Shown: positions 18,450 to 27,732 of the stretch, one piece after another
Position numbering within the stretch: position 1 is the stretch's first letter
Layout: each line of letters opens with the position of its first letter
NCBI GenBank assembly: GCA_903928895.1
Contig: CAIYSR010000052.1
Location: 1 to 64,000, forward strand
Reading direction: 5' to 3'
From: an uncultured Rhodospirillales bacterium
Lineage (GTDB): Bacteria; Pseudomonadota; Alphaproteobacteria; Acetobacterales; Acetobacteraceae
Length of the DNA stretch: 64,000 bases
Made by a program: the position numbers and the translations under genes
The notes under the pieces: model-generated
Told to the model about the DNA's origin: nothing
Databases searched by the model: none
Seen by the model: only the letters and a program-made list of their open reading frames with translations

Positions 18450-21400
18450 TCACACTGAAAAATACTTCGCCCGCGGGTTCAGCACCACCACCGCACTCGT
18501 CGACTGCTCCGGATGCAGCTGCCACTCATCCGACAGCGACACCCCGATCCGCTCCGCCCCGAGCAGCCGCAGGATCGGCGCCTGGTCCTCCAGCCGCGGA
18601 CAGGCCGGATAGCCAAACGAATAGCGGCTCCCCCGATACCCCTGCCCCAGCATCTTCTCCATGTCGCGGTCATCCTCGCTCGCGAAGCCGCATTCGGCGC
18701 GGATGCGCTTGTGCGTGTACTCCGCCATCGCCTCCGCCATCTCGACCGACAGCCCGTGCAAGTAGAGATAGTCCTGATACCGGTTATCCTCGAACCAGAG
18801 CCGCGCGGTATCGGACGCCTTCTGCCCCACGGTGACCACCTGAAGCGCGATCACGTCGCGCTGTGCGTCGTCGACATCCCGGAAGAAGTCGGCGATGCAT
18901 TCGCCGTCCTCCTTGGGTTGGCGTGGCAGGGTGAAGCGGGTCGCCTCAGTGGTGCCGTCCTGCTCGAAGATGACCAGGTCATTGCCCATCCCTGCCGCCT
19001 TCCAGTAGCCATAGCTCGCCTGCGGCTTGAGGATGTCCTGCTCGTCGCACAGCGCCAGCATCCGCCGCATCACCGGGCGCAGCTCCTGGCGCGCCCAGCC
19101 CAGGAACTCATCGAGCGACCGCCCGGCTTTGCGGAATCCCCACTGGAACTGGTACAGGCTGCGCTCGTTGACGAAGGGCACGATCGCCTTGGGCGCCGCC
19201 TCGACCACCCGCGGCCCCCAGAACGGGGGCTCGAACGGAGCCACATCGCCGGTCAACCGCCGGCGCCGCGTCTGCACGGCCGCGACATCCACCGGTCGGA
19301 ATGCCCTGGCATCGGCCTGGCCCAGTGTGCGCGCCGTATTGCGCGCCTTGCCGGCCCGCTTGGCCTGGGTCGCCGCCAGATAGTCGTCGAACCCGTTGCC
19401 AGTGACGCGATCCATCAAATGCAGCCCGTCGAACGCGTCGCGCGCATAGGCCACCCGTCCGGAGGCATAGGCCCGCACGCAATCATCCTCCACATAGTTT
19501 CGCGTCAGCGCCGCACCGCCGAGCAGCACCGGCACATCGAGCCCCTGGCGCGACATCTCCTCCAGGTTCTCGCGCATGACCACGGTGGACTTCACAAGCA
19601 ATCCTGACATCCCGATGGCATGCGCCCGATGCTCGCGTACCGCCGCCACCATGTCGGCCAGCGGGACCTTGATGCCGAGATTGACCACCCGGTAGCCGTT
19701 GTTGGTCAGGATGATATCGACCAGGTTCTTGCCGATGTCATGCACATCGCCCTTCACCGTGGCGAGCACGATGGTGCCCTTTTCCTGGCCTTCCACCCGC
19801 TCCATCAGCGGCTCCAGATGCGCCACCGCCGCCTTCATGGTCTCGGCACTTTGCAACACGAAGGGCAGCTGCATCTTGCCGGCGCCGAACAGCTCGCCCA
19901 CCACCTTCATTCCGTCGAGCAAGATATTGTTGATGATATCCAGCGGCTTATGGACCTTGAGCGCCTCGTCCAGCTCCTCGCCGAGGCCCTTGCGGTCGCC
20001 GTCGACGATGCGGTCCTTGAGCCGGCCCTCGACGGTTTCCGACTTCTGCTTCTTCACCGCGTCGGCCAGCTTGCGATCGGCGAACAGCTCCAGCAGCCGT
20101 TGCAACGGATCGTAGCCCTCGCGCCTGCGGTCGAAAATCAGGTCCTCGCAGACCTGAACTTCCTCGGCCGCGATCAGATGCAGCGGGCGGATTTTCGAGA
20201 CATGCACGATCGCCCCGGTCATCCCGGCCTTCACCGCATGGTCCAGGAACACCGAATTCAGCACCGCGCGGGCCGCCGGGTTGAGTCCGAAGGAGATGTT
20301 GGAGAGCCCGAGGATGATCTGCACGTCGGGGAACCGCTCGCGGATCAGCTTGATCCCCTCCAGCGTCCACTGCCCGAGCTTGCGGTCATCCTCGTTGCCG
20401 GTGGCGATGGTGAAGGTCAGCGGGTCGATCATCAGGTCGGCTTGCGGCAACCCGTGGCGAGCGCAGGCGAACTCCACCAGCCGCGCCGCGATCTCCAGCT
20501 TCGCTTCCGGGGATTTGGCCATGCCGGTTTCGTCGATGGTCAGTGCGATCACCGCGGCGCCGAAACGGCGTGCCAAGACGAGCCGGTCGGCGGCGGCCTT
20601 CTCGCCATCCTCGAAGTTGATGGAGTTGATGATCGCCTTGCCGCCGTGCAGTTTCAGTGCGGCCTCGATCACCGGAGTTTCGGTGCTGTCGATCACCAGT
20701 GGGGCGTTGACCGAGGCGGTGAAGCGGCGGATCACCTCGTTCATCTCGTAGGTCTCATCGCGGCCGACGAAGGCGGTGCAGATATCCAGGCTGTTGGAGC
20801 CTTCCTCCATCTGCTCGCGCGCCATGGCGACGCAACCGTCCCAGTCGCCCTTTTCCTGCAACTCGCGCCACTTCCTGGAGCCGTTGGCGTTGCAGCGTTC
20901 GCCGACGGAGAAATAGGCGTTCTCCTGGCGCAGCGCGACGGGCTGGTAAAGGCTCGCCACCGACGGCACCCAGATCGCCGTGCGCGCCACCGGCACCGGG
21001 CGGACCCCGCCCCGCTTGCGCAGCATCGCGTCGAGCGCCTGGACATGCTGTGTGGTCGAGCCGCAACAGCCCCCGATCAGGTTCACCCCGTCCTCGGCGA
21101 CAAAGCGTTCGAGCCAGCTCGCCATGTCGGCCGGTGCCAGCGGATAGTGGGTCCGCCCATCCACCAGCTCCGGCAGCCCGGCATTGGGCATCACCGCCAG
21201 CAGCCGAGGCCAGTTGGCTGACAGCCAGCGCAGATGCTCCGCCATCTCCTGCGGCCCGGTGCCGCAATTCATCCCCAACATCGGGATGTCGAGCGCATGC
21301 ACGATGGTTGCCGCCGTCGCGATATCGGGTCCGACCAGCAACGTCCCGGTGGTCTCCACCGTCACGTTGACAAAAATCGGCGTATCCGTCCCCGCCGCGG

Positions 21401-21935
21401 CCCGCGCGCGCTTGGCGCCGTTGACCGCCGCCTTGATCTGCAACGTATCCTGGCAGGTCTCGATCAGGATGGCGTCCACGCCGCCGGCGATCAGTCCGCG
21501 GCTTTGCTCGGCCAGCCCGTCCTCGAGGTCATCATATGTGATGTTTCCCAGGCTGGGCAGCTTCGTTCCCGGCCCGACCGAGCCCAGCACCCAGCGCTGG
21601 CGCCCGTCCGAAAACTGCTCCGCCGCCTCGCGCGCCAGTTCCCCGGCCCGCCGGTTGATCTCGAAGGCCCGATCGGACAGGTCGAACTCGGCGAGCGTGA
21701 TCGGGGATGCGCCGAAGCTGTTGGTCTCCACCATGTCGGCCCCGGCTGCGAAGTAGCTGCGATGCAGTTCACGCACGATGTCCGGGCGGGACAGGCACAG
21801 GATGTCGGTGCAGTTCTCGCGCCCCCAGTAGTCGGCCTCGGTGTCGAGGGCAACGGCCTGGAAGTGGCTGCCGGTGCCGCCATCGGCGAGCAGAACGCGG
21901 TCACGCAGGGCGTCAAGAAGATGGGGGCGGCTCAT
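18450..21935 (-). CDS. metH: Cobalamin-dependent methionine synthase
   Basis: A 1161-residue cytosolic enzyme that makes methionine from homocysteine and methyltetrahydrofolate. Domains in order: homocysteine-binding barrel with zinc ligands in MNCGTG (near residue 220) and GGCCGSTTQH (near 286); pterin-binding barrel from VGERCNANGSRKW (near 342); cobalamin cap and Rossmann domain with the base-off motif DVHDIGKNL (near 729); and the C-terminal AdoMet-binding reactivation domain ending NPRAKYFSV. The ATG at 21935 overlaps the stop of the ArsR-methyltransferase gene. A longer upstream frame is only its shadow. Confidence 0.97.
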   Translation of the reverse strand: MSRPHLLDALRDRVLLADGGTGSHFQAVALDTEADYWGRENCTDILCLSRPDIVRELHRSYFAAGADMVETNSFGASPITLAEFDLSDRAFEINRRAGELAREAAEQFSDGRQRWVLGSVGPGTKLPSLGNITYDDLEDGLAEQSRGLIAGGVDAILIETCQDTLQIKAAVNGAKRARAAAGTDTPIFVNVTVETTGTLLVGPDIATAATIVHALDIPMLGMNCGTGPQEMAEHLRWLSANWPRLLAVMPNAGLPELVDGRTHYPLAPADMASWLERFVAEDGVNLIGGCCGSTTQHVQALDAMLRKRGGVRPVPVARTAIWVPSVASLYQPVALRQENAYFSVGERCNANGSRKWRELQEKGDWDGCVAMAREQMEEGSNSLDICTAFVGRDETYEMNEVIRRFTASVNAPLVIDSTETPVIEAALKLHGGKAIINSINFEDGEKAAADRLVLARRFGAAVIALTIDETGMAKSPEAKLEIAARLVEFACARHGLPQADLMIDPLTFTIATGNEDDRKLGQWTLEGIKLIRERFPDVQIILGLSNISFGLNPAARAVLNSVFLDHAVKAGMTGAIVHVSKIRPLHLIAAEEVQVCEDLIFDRRREGYDPLQRLLELFADRKLADAVKKQKSETVEGRLKDRIVDGDRKGLGEELDEALKVHKPLDIINNILLDGMKVVGELFGAGKMQLPFVLQSAETMKAAVAHLEPLMERVEGQEKGTIVLATVKGDVHDIGKNLVDIILTNNGYRVVNLGIKVPLADMVAAVREHRAHAIGMSGLLVKSTVVMRENLEEMSRQGLDVPVLLGGAALTRNYVEDDCVRAYASGRVAYARDAFDGLHLMDRVTGNGFDDYLAATQAKRAGKARNTARTLGQADARAFRPVDVAAVQTRRRRLTGDVAPFEPPFWGPRVVEAAPKAIVPFVNERSLYQFQWGFRKAGRSLDEFLGWARQELRPVMRRMLALCDEQDILKPQASYGYWKAAGMGNDLVIFEQDGTTEATRFTLPRQPKEDGECIADFFRDVDDAQRDVIALQVVTVGQKASDTARLWFEDNRYQDYLYLHGLSVEMAEAMAEYTHKRIRAECGFASEDDRDMEKMLGQGYRGSRYSFGYPACPRLEDQAPILRLLGAERIGVSLSDEWQLHPEQSTSAVVVLNPRAKYFSV

Positions 21936-22897
21936 GAGGGGGCTTCCAGATCGAGATCGTGAGCGAGGGGCAGAGGGGCATGGCCGATGGACCAGATGCG
22001 GACATCCAATGGCCCGGGAACTGTTTCCGCTCGATGAAGGATGAGGCCGGCCTTGGCGAGCAGCGGGATGAGCGCCGCATCGGCGAATCCCGCCCAGCGA
22101 TGCGCCAGCCGGGCGAAACTGTCTTGGTCGGCGTGCTGGGCGAGATCGACGATCACCAGCCGCCCGCCCGGTTGCAGCACCCGCGCCGCCTCGGCCAGCA
22201 CGGCATCGAGGTCCTCGGCGTAGTGCAGCACCATCTGCATCACCACGACGTCGAACGCGCCATCCGGCAGCGGCAGCCGGTACATGTCGCCCAGCCGCAC
22301 CGCGCAATGCCCGAACCCGGGCCCGGCCAGCCGCGTCCGGGCCAGCGCCAGCATCGTCCGGCTCGCATCCACCCCCAGCGCCGCGGCCGCACGCGGCGCG
22401 ACTTGCTCAAGCAGCGCGCCGGTCCCGGTGCCGATGTCGAGCAGATGGTCGATCTTTGTCGGCAGGGCCGCGAGCAGCGCCTGCTCGACCGCTTCGGCCG
22501 GCAGACTCAACGCCCGCATTTCATCCCAGTCCGCGCCGGCGCGCTGGAACGTCTCCGACGCCGCCCGCGCCCGCTCCGCCAATACCCGCGCCGCCTGCCG
22601 CCGATCGGCCGCCAGCAGGGCGTCATCCTCGGGCACCCGTGCCAGGATCACGCGCGCCAAACCGCCCCCGACTGATGCCGCTGGTGGCAGCGTGAACCAG
22701 GTATTCGCCCCCTCCCGCGCCCGGTCCAACAGCCCCGCTTCGTCCATCAGCCGCAAATGCCGTGACAGCCGCGGCTGTGACTGTCCCAGGATCTCGGCGA
22801 ACTCCATCACGCAGAACTGCCCCCCCGCAGCCAGTGCCAACAACCGCAACCGCGTGGGCTCGGCCACGGCGCGCAGCGCGATGAGTAGGTTTTCCAT
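21932..22897 (-). CDS. ArsR-family regulator fused to a SAM-dependent methyltransferase
   Basis: A 321-residue fusion. Residues about 5-80 form an ArsR/SmtB winged helix (FAEILGQSQPRLSRHLRLMDEAGLL). Residues about 145-290 form a class I methyltransferase fold with the AdoMet loop LLDIGTGTGALLEQ. ArsR-methyltransferase fusions beside metH or metF are common in alphaproteobacteria and belong to the group proposed to sense S-adenosyl compounds and control the methionine cycle. The stop codon overlaps the metH start, so both are one operon, and an inverted repeat lies just upstream. Confidence 0.88.
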   Translation of the reverse strand: MENLLIALRAVAEPTRLRLLALAAGGQFCVMEFAEILGQSQPRLSRHLRLMDEAGLLDRAREGANTWFTLPPAASVGGGLARVILARVPEDDALLAADRRQAARVLAERARAASETFQRAGADWDEMRALSLPAEAVEQALLAALPTKIDHLLDIGTGTGALLEQVAPRAAAALGVDASRTMLALARTRLAGPGFGHCAVRLGDMYRLPLPDGAFDVVVMQMVLHYAEDLDAVLAEAARVLQPGGRLVIVDLAQHADQDSFARLAHRWAGFADAALIPLLAKAGLILHRAETVPGPLDVRIWSIGHAPLPLAHDLDLEAPS

Positions 22898-22909
22898 GGC
22901 TTGCTATCG

Positions 22910-22927
22910 CATAAAGACATCCTTATG
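22910..22927. promoter_or_regulatory. 18-bp inverted repeat upstream of the ArsR-methyltransferase/metH operon
   Basis: The sequence CATAAAGACATCCTTATG is a dyad with 7 of 9 base pairs matching. It is AT-rich and sits 12 bases before the ATG at 22897, where a repressor would block transcription. It is the best candidate operator for the fused ArsR regulator, by analogy with SAH-responsive regulators. Confidence 0.6.
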
Positions 22928-22938
22928 TCTAGATAATA

Positions 22939-23268
22939 ATGGGTAAAAACGAGGTCCGTATCCCTGTGCGCTTTGGCCCTGGAGAGTCAGCTCAGCCGGG
23001 GGAGGTTGTGTTGGTGCTCGCCGGGGGTGCTGCGGCCCTTGGGTTGGGCGCGGTGGTTTGGCGGGGTGAGGCGGGACACGCGGCGAAGTGTCGGTGCTGT
23101 GTAACTGGTGGGGCAGGGGTGCTGGCAGCGCTGTTCGTGGCGGCGATGGGTGGGAAGCGGCCGGCGTTTTCGGGTGTGGTTGCGGATCTGGATGCGGAGC
23201 GGGCCGACGATTTGCGCGCGCTGCTGCGTTCGGACCGGTTTCTGGCGGCGCGGTTCGTCGCAGTCTAG
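22939..23268 (+). CDS. Small hypothetical protein with a CxCC motif
   Basis: A 109-residue protein divergent from the ArsR-methyltransferase gene. It contains a KCRCC motif near residue 52 and a C-terminal LLRSDRFLAARF stretch that recalls pieces of CobW/P47K-type metal chaperones, but there is no Walker A, so it cannot be a GTPase. The start follows the AT-rich operator region. The call as a real gene rests on position, length and protein-like composition; function unknown. Confidence 0.45.
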   Translation: MGKNEVRIPVRFGPGESAQPGEVVLVLAGGAAALGLGAVVWRGEAGHAAKCRCCVTGGAGVLAALFVAAMGGKRPAFSGVVADLDAERADDLRALLRSDRFLAARFVAV

Positions 23269-23325
23269 CTGCTCAAGAGATCGAGCTGCATTGCCCGGAT
23301 TGTCGCCCGTCAGGCCGATGTGGCG

Positions 23326-23739
23326 CTAGCAGAACCAGCCCGGGCAGGCACTGCGCGGCGGGGCGCCGGGGGTGCGTGGGTTGTCGAACGGGCGGCCGTC
23401 CACTTGGTGGCCGCGGGGGGAGAGCATGCATTGTGACAGCAAGCTGGCCGCGACGATCAGGACGACCAGCGCAAGGCCGGCGGTCTTGGAAAAGCCTTTG
23501 GGGATCAATGCCTCGACGTTGCCAAGGCCAAGGAGTTCGGCCTGCTCGATGGTTTCGCGATCAACCAGGCCGCTGGGTTCGACACCTTGGCGCTCCTGGA
23601 AAATACGGGTCGCATCCACGGTCGCTTCGTCGAACGTGCCGAGCATCATGGTGTCGAGCTCGCCGATCCAGATCCGCGCAAGGAACCGCTGCCAGACTTC
23701 GACATCGCGGCCGCTGTCACCGGATTGCAGGGTCTTCAT
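23326..23739 (-). CDS. Peptidoglycan-binding domain protein with a C-terminal membrane segment
   Basis: A 137-residue protein. Residues about 3-70 match a PG_binding_1 fold (MKTLQSGDSGRDVEVWQRFL, then VDATRIFQERQGVEPSGLVD). A single hydrophobic segment lies at about residues 84-102, followed by a Pro/Gly/Cys-containing tail. No N-terminal signal peptide is visible. It is not in an obvious operon; the divergent type I secretion cluster begins about 260 bases away. Confidence 0.7.
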   Translation of the reverse strand: MKTLQSGDSGRDVEVWQRFLARIWIGELDTMMLGTFDEATVDATRIFQERQGVEPSGLVDRETIEQAELLGLGNVEALIPKGFSKTAGLALVVLIVAASLLSQCMLSPRGHQVDGRPFDNPRTPGAPPRSACPGWFC

Positions 23740-24003
23740 GGTCGGTCCATGCCACGTGGCGGTGGGCTATGCAATCGCGGCCCTGCGGACACATAACGAC
23801 CCTACATCGAAACTGTAGGCGTTTTCATAATAATTGGTTCACGCATATGCTATAGCCTCAGGTGATCGGCATGCTTGGGCATGTGGGTGTGTGTCTGTAT
23901 AAGCCGCCCCGACATGGCCTGGGATGTGGAGCCGCGGCGGCCAGACGCGTGCGGAACGGCAGCCGCCGGACCCGGTGCGTGCGGCAAGTGAGAGGATGAT
24001 CTC
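23740..24003. other. Intergenic region with probable divergent promoters
   Basis: This 264-base gap separates the PG-binding gene from the secretion cluster. Around 23818-23856 it is AT-rich (TTTTCATAATAATTGG, TATGCTATAG), which could hold a sigma-70-type promoter, but no element is close enough to consensus to call. AGAGGA about 9 bases before 24004 supports the TTG start there. Confidence 0.35.
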
Positions 24004-26238
24004 TTGGATTCTGATACCCGCAAATTGACCGCCCCGGTTCCCGAGGGGGCGCCCCAGGGGCAAACGCCGCTCGAACTGCGGCTACAGGCGATCATGATGG
24101 CGGGACGTGAGCAGGGTGTCGATCTCGACCGCGACGATCTGCGTTTGCAGCCGGGGCAGACCCCCTCGCCGGCCGCGTTGGCGGAATGGGTTGCGCTGTC
24201 GGGACTGTGGTGCCGCGCGGTGCGGACCAACTGGAAGGCGCTGCTGAAGCTCAATGCCAACGGCGCCGTCGTCCTGCTGATGAAGGACGGCTCGGCAGCG
24301 CAGATGGCGCGGCCGGACGCGGTGCGCAACGTGGTTTGGCTCAAGGACCCTTCGGTTCAGACGGAACAGGACGGCGTGCCGGTCGACGAACTGCGCATCG
24401 CGCAACTGTGGTCGGGCGAGGCCCTGCTGATCCGGCCGGACCGGCAGGGCAAGGCGGACAGCGAACCATGGAATTTCATGTGGTTGGCCCGCGTGGTGAT
24501 GGCCGAACGCACCATCATCCGCGACATCACGCTGGGTTCGGTGGTGATGGCCTTCCTCTCGGTGGTCCCGCCGATGCTGACCATGATCGTGATCGACAAG
24601 GTGGTCGGCTACAAGGTGATGTCGACTCTGGTCATGGTCTCCGCGGTGCTGATCGTGGCGATGATCTACGAGACCGTGCTGGGCTATGTCCGCCGGCAGT
24701 TGACCGCGGTGATTGCGCTGCGGCTCGACCTCAAGATGAGTCTGTTCGTCTTCCGCCGCCTGCTCGGCCTGTCGATCGACTATTTCGAGCGGACGCCGAC
24801 TGGCCAGATCGGCTACCTGATCGGGCAGTCGCAGAAGGTTCGTGCCTTCGTGACCGGCAAGATGATGAGCACGATCTTCGATCTCGTGAACCTCATCGTC
24901 GTGCTGCCTCTGCTGTTCTGGATGAGTTCGACGCTGGCCTGGATGGTGCTGGCGCTCAGCGGCGTGATGGCGGTGGTGATCGCGCTGTTCATCGGCCCCG
25001 TGCGCCGCGTCTATGCCCGCTACATGGAGGCGGAGGTCAAGAAGGGCACCATCCTGGTGGAAACCCTGCACGGCATCCGCACCATCAAATCGCTGGCGCT
25101 GGAGCCGTCGCAGCGCGACGCGTGGGACCGCCGGGCGGCTGAGGCGGCGCATTGGCGGCGCAAGCTCGACGATATCTCGAATTGGCCGGAAACGCTGGTG
25201 ACGCCGATCGACGCGCTGATTACCCGCGGCGTGCTGATGGTGGGCGCCTATCTCGCGCTCACCGGTGAGACCACGAGTGTCGGCAGCCTGATGGCGTTCA
25301 TGATGATCTCGGGCCGGGTCTCGGGCCCGCTGACCTCGATGGCCAAGCTGTTGCAGGATCTCGAAGAGGTGCGTGCGGGCGTCGGCATGGTCGGGATGGT
25401 GCTCAACAACCGGCCGGAGGTGGCCAATCCCGGCGCCGGGTTGCGGCCGCGTTTCGACGGCGCGATCTCGTTCCGCGACGTCAAGTTCAGCTATCCCGGC
25501 ACCAAGGCCCGCGCGCTCGACGGTGTCGCGTTCGACGTTCCGGCGGGCACAATTCTCGGTCTGGTCGGGCGCTCCGGGTCCGGCAAGTCGACGATCACGC
25601 GGCTGTTGCAGGGAATCAACCGCGAGTACGAAGGGCAGATCAAGATTGACGGGGTGGATCTGCGCGAGATCAACCTCGGCCATCTGCGGCGCAGTTTCGG
25701 CGTGGTATTGCAGGAGAACTTCCTGTTCCGCGGTTCGATCCGCGAGAACCTGCTGGCCGGGCGGACCGGGCTTACCCTGATCGATGCGGTGCGGGCCGCG
25801 CGGCTGGCCGGGGCCGAGGAGTTCATCGAGCGCATGCCGATGGGCTATGAAACCATCGTCGAGGAAGGTTCGCCCAACCTGTCCGGCGGTCAACGCCAGC
25901 GGCTGGCGATCGCCCGGGCGCTGATCCACGATCCGCGGCTGCTCATCCTCGACGAGGCAACCAGCGCGCTCGACCCCGAAAGCGAGGCGTTGGTGAACGC
26001 GAACATTTCCCGCATCGCCGCCAACCGAACCATGGTGATCGTCTCGCACAGGCTCTCGTCGCTGGTCGACAGCGACCAGATCCTGGTGATGGATCGGGGA
26101 AAGGTGATGGATATCGGGCCACACGCGCAGTTGCTGGAGACCTGCACGGTCTATCGTCAACTCTGGCAGCAACAGAACCGGCACATGGAATCCTTCAAGT
26201 CGGGGAAGAAGTCGTCCGCGCTGGTGCCTGGCGGCTAA
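24004..26238 (+). CDS. Type I secretion system permease/ATPase (HlyB-like)
   Basis: A 744-residue inner-membrane exporter. The first ~130 residues resemble a C39-like domain without the peptidase cysteine, the non-cleaving HlyB-type docking domain. A six-helix membrane region follows (about 170-450), then an ATPase with Walker A GRSGSGKS (near 521), signature NLSGGQRQR (near 625), Walker B LLILDEATS (near 645) and SHRLSS (near 680). The start is TTG with AGAGGA upstream. The adaptor gene follows 15 bases later. The outer-membrane TolC-like partner is not encoded nearby. Confidence 0.9.
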   Translation: MDSDTRKLTAPVPEGAPQGQTPLELRLQAIMMAGREQGVDLDRDDLRLQPGQTPSPAALAEWVALSGLWCRAVRTNWKALLKLNANGAVVLLMKDGSAAQMARPDAVRNVVWLKDPSVQTEQDGVPVDELRIAQLWSGEALLIRPDRQGKADSEPWNFMWLARVVMAERTIIRDITLGSVVMAFLSVVPPMLTMIVIDKVVGYKVMSTLVMVSAVLIVAMIYETVLGYVRRQLTAVIALRLDLKMSLFVFRRLLGLSIDYFERTPTGQIGYLIGQSQKVRAFVTGKMMSTIFDLVNLIVVLPLLFWMSSTLAWMVLALSGVMAVVIALFIGPVRRVYARYMEAEVKKGTILVETLHGIRTIKSLALEPSQRDAWDRRAAEAAHWRRKLDDISNWPETLVTPIDALITRGVLMVGAYLALTGETTSVGSLMAFMMISGRVSGPLTSMAKLLQDLEEVRAGVGMVGMVLNNRPEVANPGAGLRPRFDGAISFRDVKFSYPGTKARALDGVAFDVPAGTILGLVGRSGSGKSTITRLLQGINREYEGQIKIDGVDLREINLGHLRRSFGVVLQENFLFRGSIRENLLAGRTGLTLIDAVRAARLAGAEEFIERMPMGYETIVEEGSPNLSGGQRQRLAIARALIHDPRLLILDEATSALDPESEALVNANISRIAANRTMVIVSHRLSSLVDSDQILVMDRGKVMDIGPHAQLLETCTVYRQLWQQQNRHMESFKSGKKSSALVPGG

Positions 26239-26253
26239 GGGGGAGCAGGACGC

Positions 26254-27732
26254 ATGGCAACCACACCCACTGAAACCCCTACCCCCTCGCGCTCGACGCC
26301 GATCGGGCAGATCAGCCCGGCCGGCGCGCAGTCGGTCGCGGTCCGCAAGAGTGGGCGCGAGCTGATGCGCAACGAGGATGCAGAGCGATCGTCTCAGCTG
26401 CTGCTCGAATACGAATCGCCGGCTGCGGCCCAGCTGGCGCTGCCGGTGCCGATGCGGTCGCGCTACACGATCTACGTCATCTTCTCGATGTTTTTTGCCC
26501 TGTTCGCCGTGGCGCTGCTGCTGCCGATCGATCGCGTGGTCTCGGCGGCCGGTCAGATCGTGACGGTGGAGCCGCAAACCAGCGTCGCGGCGCTGGAAAC
26601 CGGGATCGTCCGCTCGATCCTGGTGCGGCCAGGCGAGGCGGTGCGCAAGGGCGACTTGCTGATGACGCTCGACCCCACCAATGCCACTGCCGACAAGGCA
26701 AACTATACCGAGCAGGTGGAAGCGCTCACCGAGGAAATCCGCCGGCTCGAGGCCGAACTCTCCGGCCGCACCTATTTGTCGGACGGCTCGCGCCACGGCG
26801 AGTTGCAGGCGTCCCTCTACACCCAGCGCCATGCCGAGCTGACGTTCCAGGTCGAGAGTTTCAACCAACAGATCGCCGCCCTGACATCGCAGGTCAGCCA
26901 GGGCGAGGCCGATGTCCGCGCCTATACCGGGCGCTTTGCCATCGCCAGTCAGGTCGAGGATAAGCGACGCGAGCTCGGCCGCCTCGGCGTCGGCAGTGAG
27001 CTCAATACCATGTCGGCGGCCGACCAGCGGACTGAGATGCAGCGCGCGCTCGAAGCGGCGCGCGGACAGCTTGGCCAGACCCGCGGCACGCTCGCCGCCA
27101 AGATCGCCGATCGCGACGCCGCCCTGCAACAGTGGCGGGCGACGGCGTCTCAGGCGCTGAAGGATCAGCGCGACAAGCTGTCGCAGGCACGCGACGCGCT
27201 GGAGCGGGCCAAGCTTGCGCTCAGTATGGTGGAGTTGCGCGCCCAGTTCGACGCGACTGTGCTGGATATCGCGCCGATCAACGCCGGCACCATCGCAACC
27301 TCGGGCACGCAGCTGATGACGCTCACGCCGAAGGATTCCGCCCTCGAATACGAAGTACTGATCGATGGTGCCAACGCCGGCTTCGTGCGGCCGGGCCAGC
27401 GCGCCTCGATCAAGTTCGACAGCTTCCCCTACGTAACCCATGGCAGCGGAACCGGGCGAGTGCGGGTGATCAGCCCCGATGCGAGCCGCCAGCCGTTCGG
27501 TTCGATTCAGACCCAGGCCTCGCTGACTTCATCGCAGCAGGCGGTGGGGATGCTCTACTACAAGGCGCGGGTCAGCATGGAGACGCTCGGGCTGGTCGGG
27601 GTGCCGCCCGACTTCAAGCCGGTGCCGGGCATGCAGATCGGTGCCGATATCCTGATCGGGCGGCGCACCTTCATCGAATACATGTTCGCCCGCGTGATTC
27701 CCGCCACCACCGAAGCCTTCCGCGAGCCATGA
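26254..27732 (+). CDS. Type I secretion membrane fusion protein (HlyD-like)
   Basis: A 492-residue periplasmic adaptor. The cytosolic N-terminus is long (about 70 residues, Pro/Thr/Ser-rich start), followed by a membrane anchor (YTIYVIFSMFFALFAVALLL). A lipoyl/barrel-sandwich half (VSAAGQIVTVEPQTSVAALETGIV) leads into a long coiled-coil hairpin (about 150-320), and the second half returns near 330-420 before a C-terminal beta domain. It bridges the HlyB-like ATPase to an outer-membrane channel. Its TGA overlaps the ATG of the Sel1-repeat gene. Confidence 0.9.
   Translation: MATTPTETPTPSRSTPIGQISPAGAQSVAVRKSGRELMRNEDAERSSQLLLEYESPAAAQLALPVPMRSRYTIYVIFSMFFALFAVALLLPIDRVVSAAGQIVTVEPQTSVAALETGIVRSILVRPGEAVRKGDLLMTLDPTNATADKANYTEQVEALTEEIRRLEAELSGRTYLSDGSRHGELQASLYTQRHAELTFQVESFNQQIAALTSQVSQGEADVRAYTGRFAIASQVEDKRRELGRLGVGSELNTMSAADQRTEMQRALEAARGQLGQTRGTLAAKIADRDAALQQWRATASQALKDQRDKLSQARDALERAKLALSMVELRAQFDATVLDIAPINAGTIATSGTQLMTLTPKDSALEYEVLIDGANAGFVRPGQRASIKFDSFPYVTHGSGTGRVRVISPDASRQPFGSIQTQASLTSSQQAVGMLYYKARVSMETLGLVGVPPDFKPVPGMQIGADILIGRRTFIEYMFARVIPATTEAFREP

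Noticed and set aside
24004-24400. C39 bacteriocin-processing peptidase domain in the HlyB-like exporter
   Set aside because: No catalytic Cys motif is present in the N-terminal region, so it is a non-cleaving C39-like domain; a bacteriocin system is not supported.
24082-27441. 1119-codon minus-strand open frame across the secretion genes
   Set aside because: It runs antisense through HlyB-like and HlyD-like genes and has His/Arg/Gln-rich composition typical of shadow frames.
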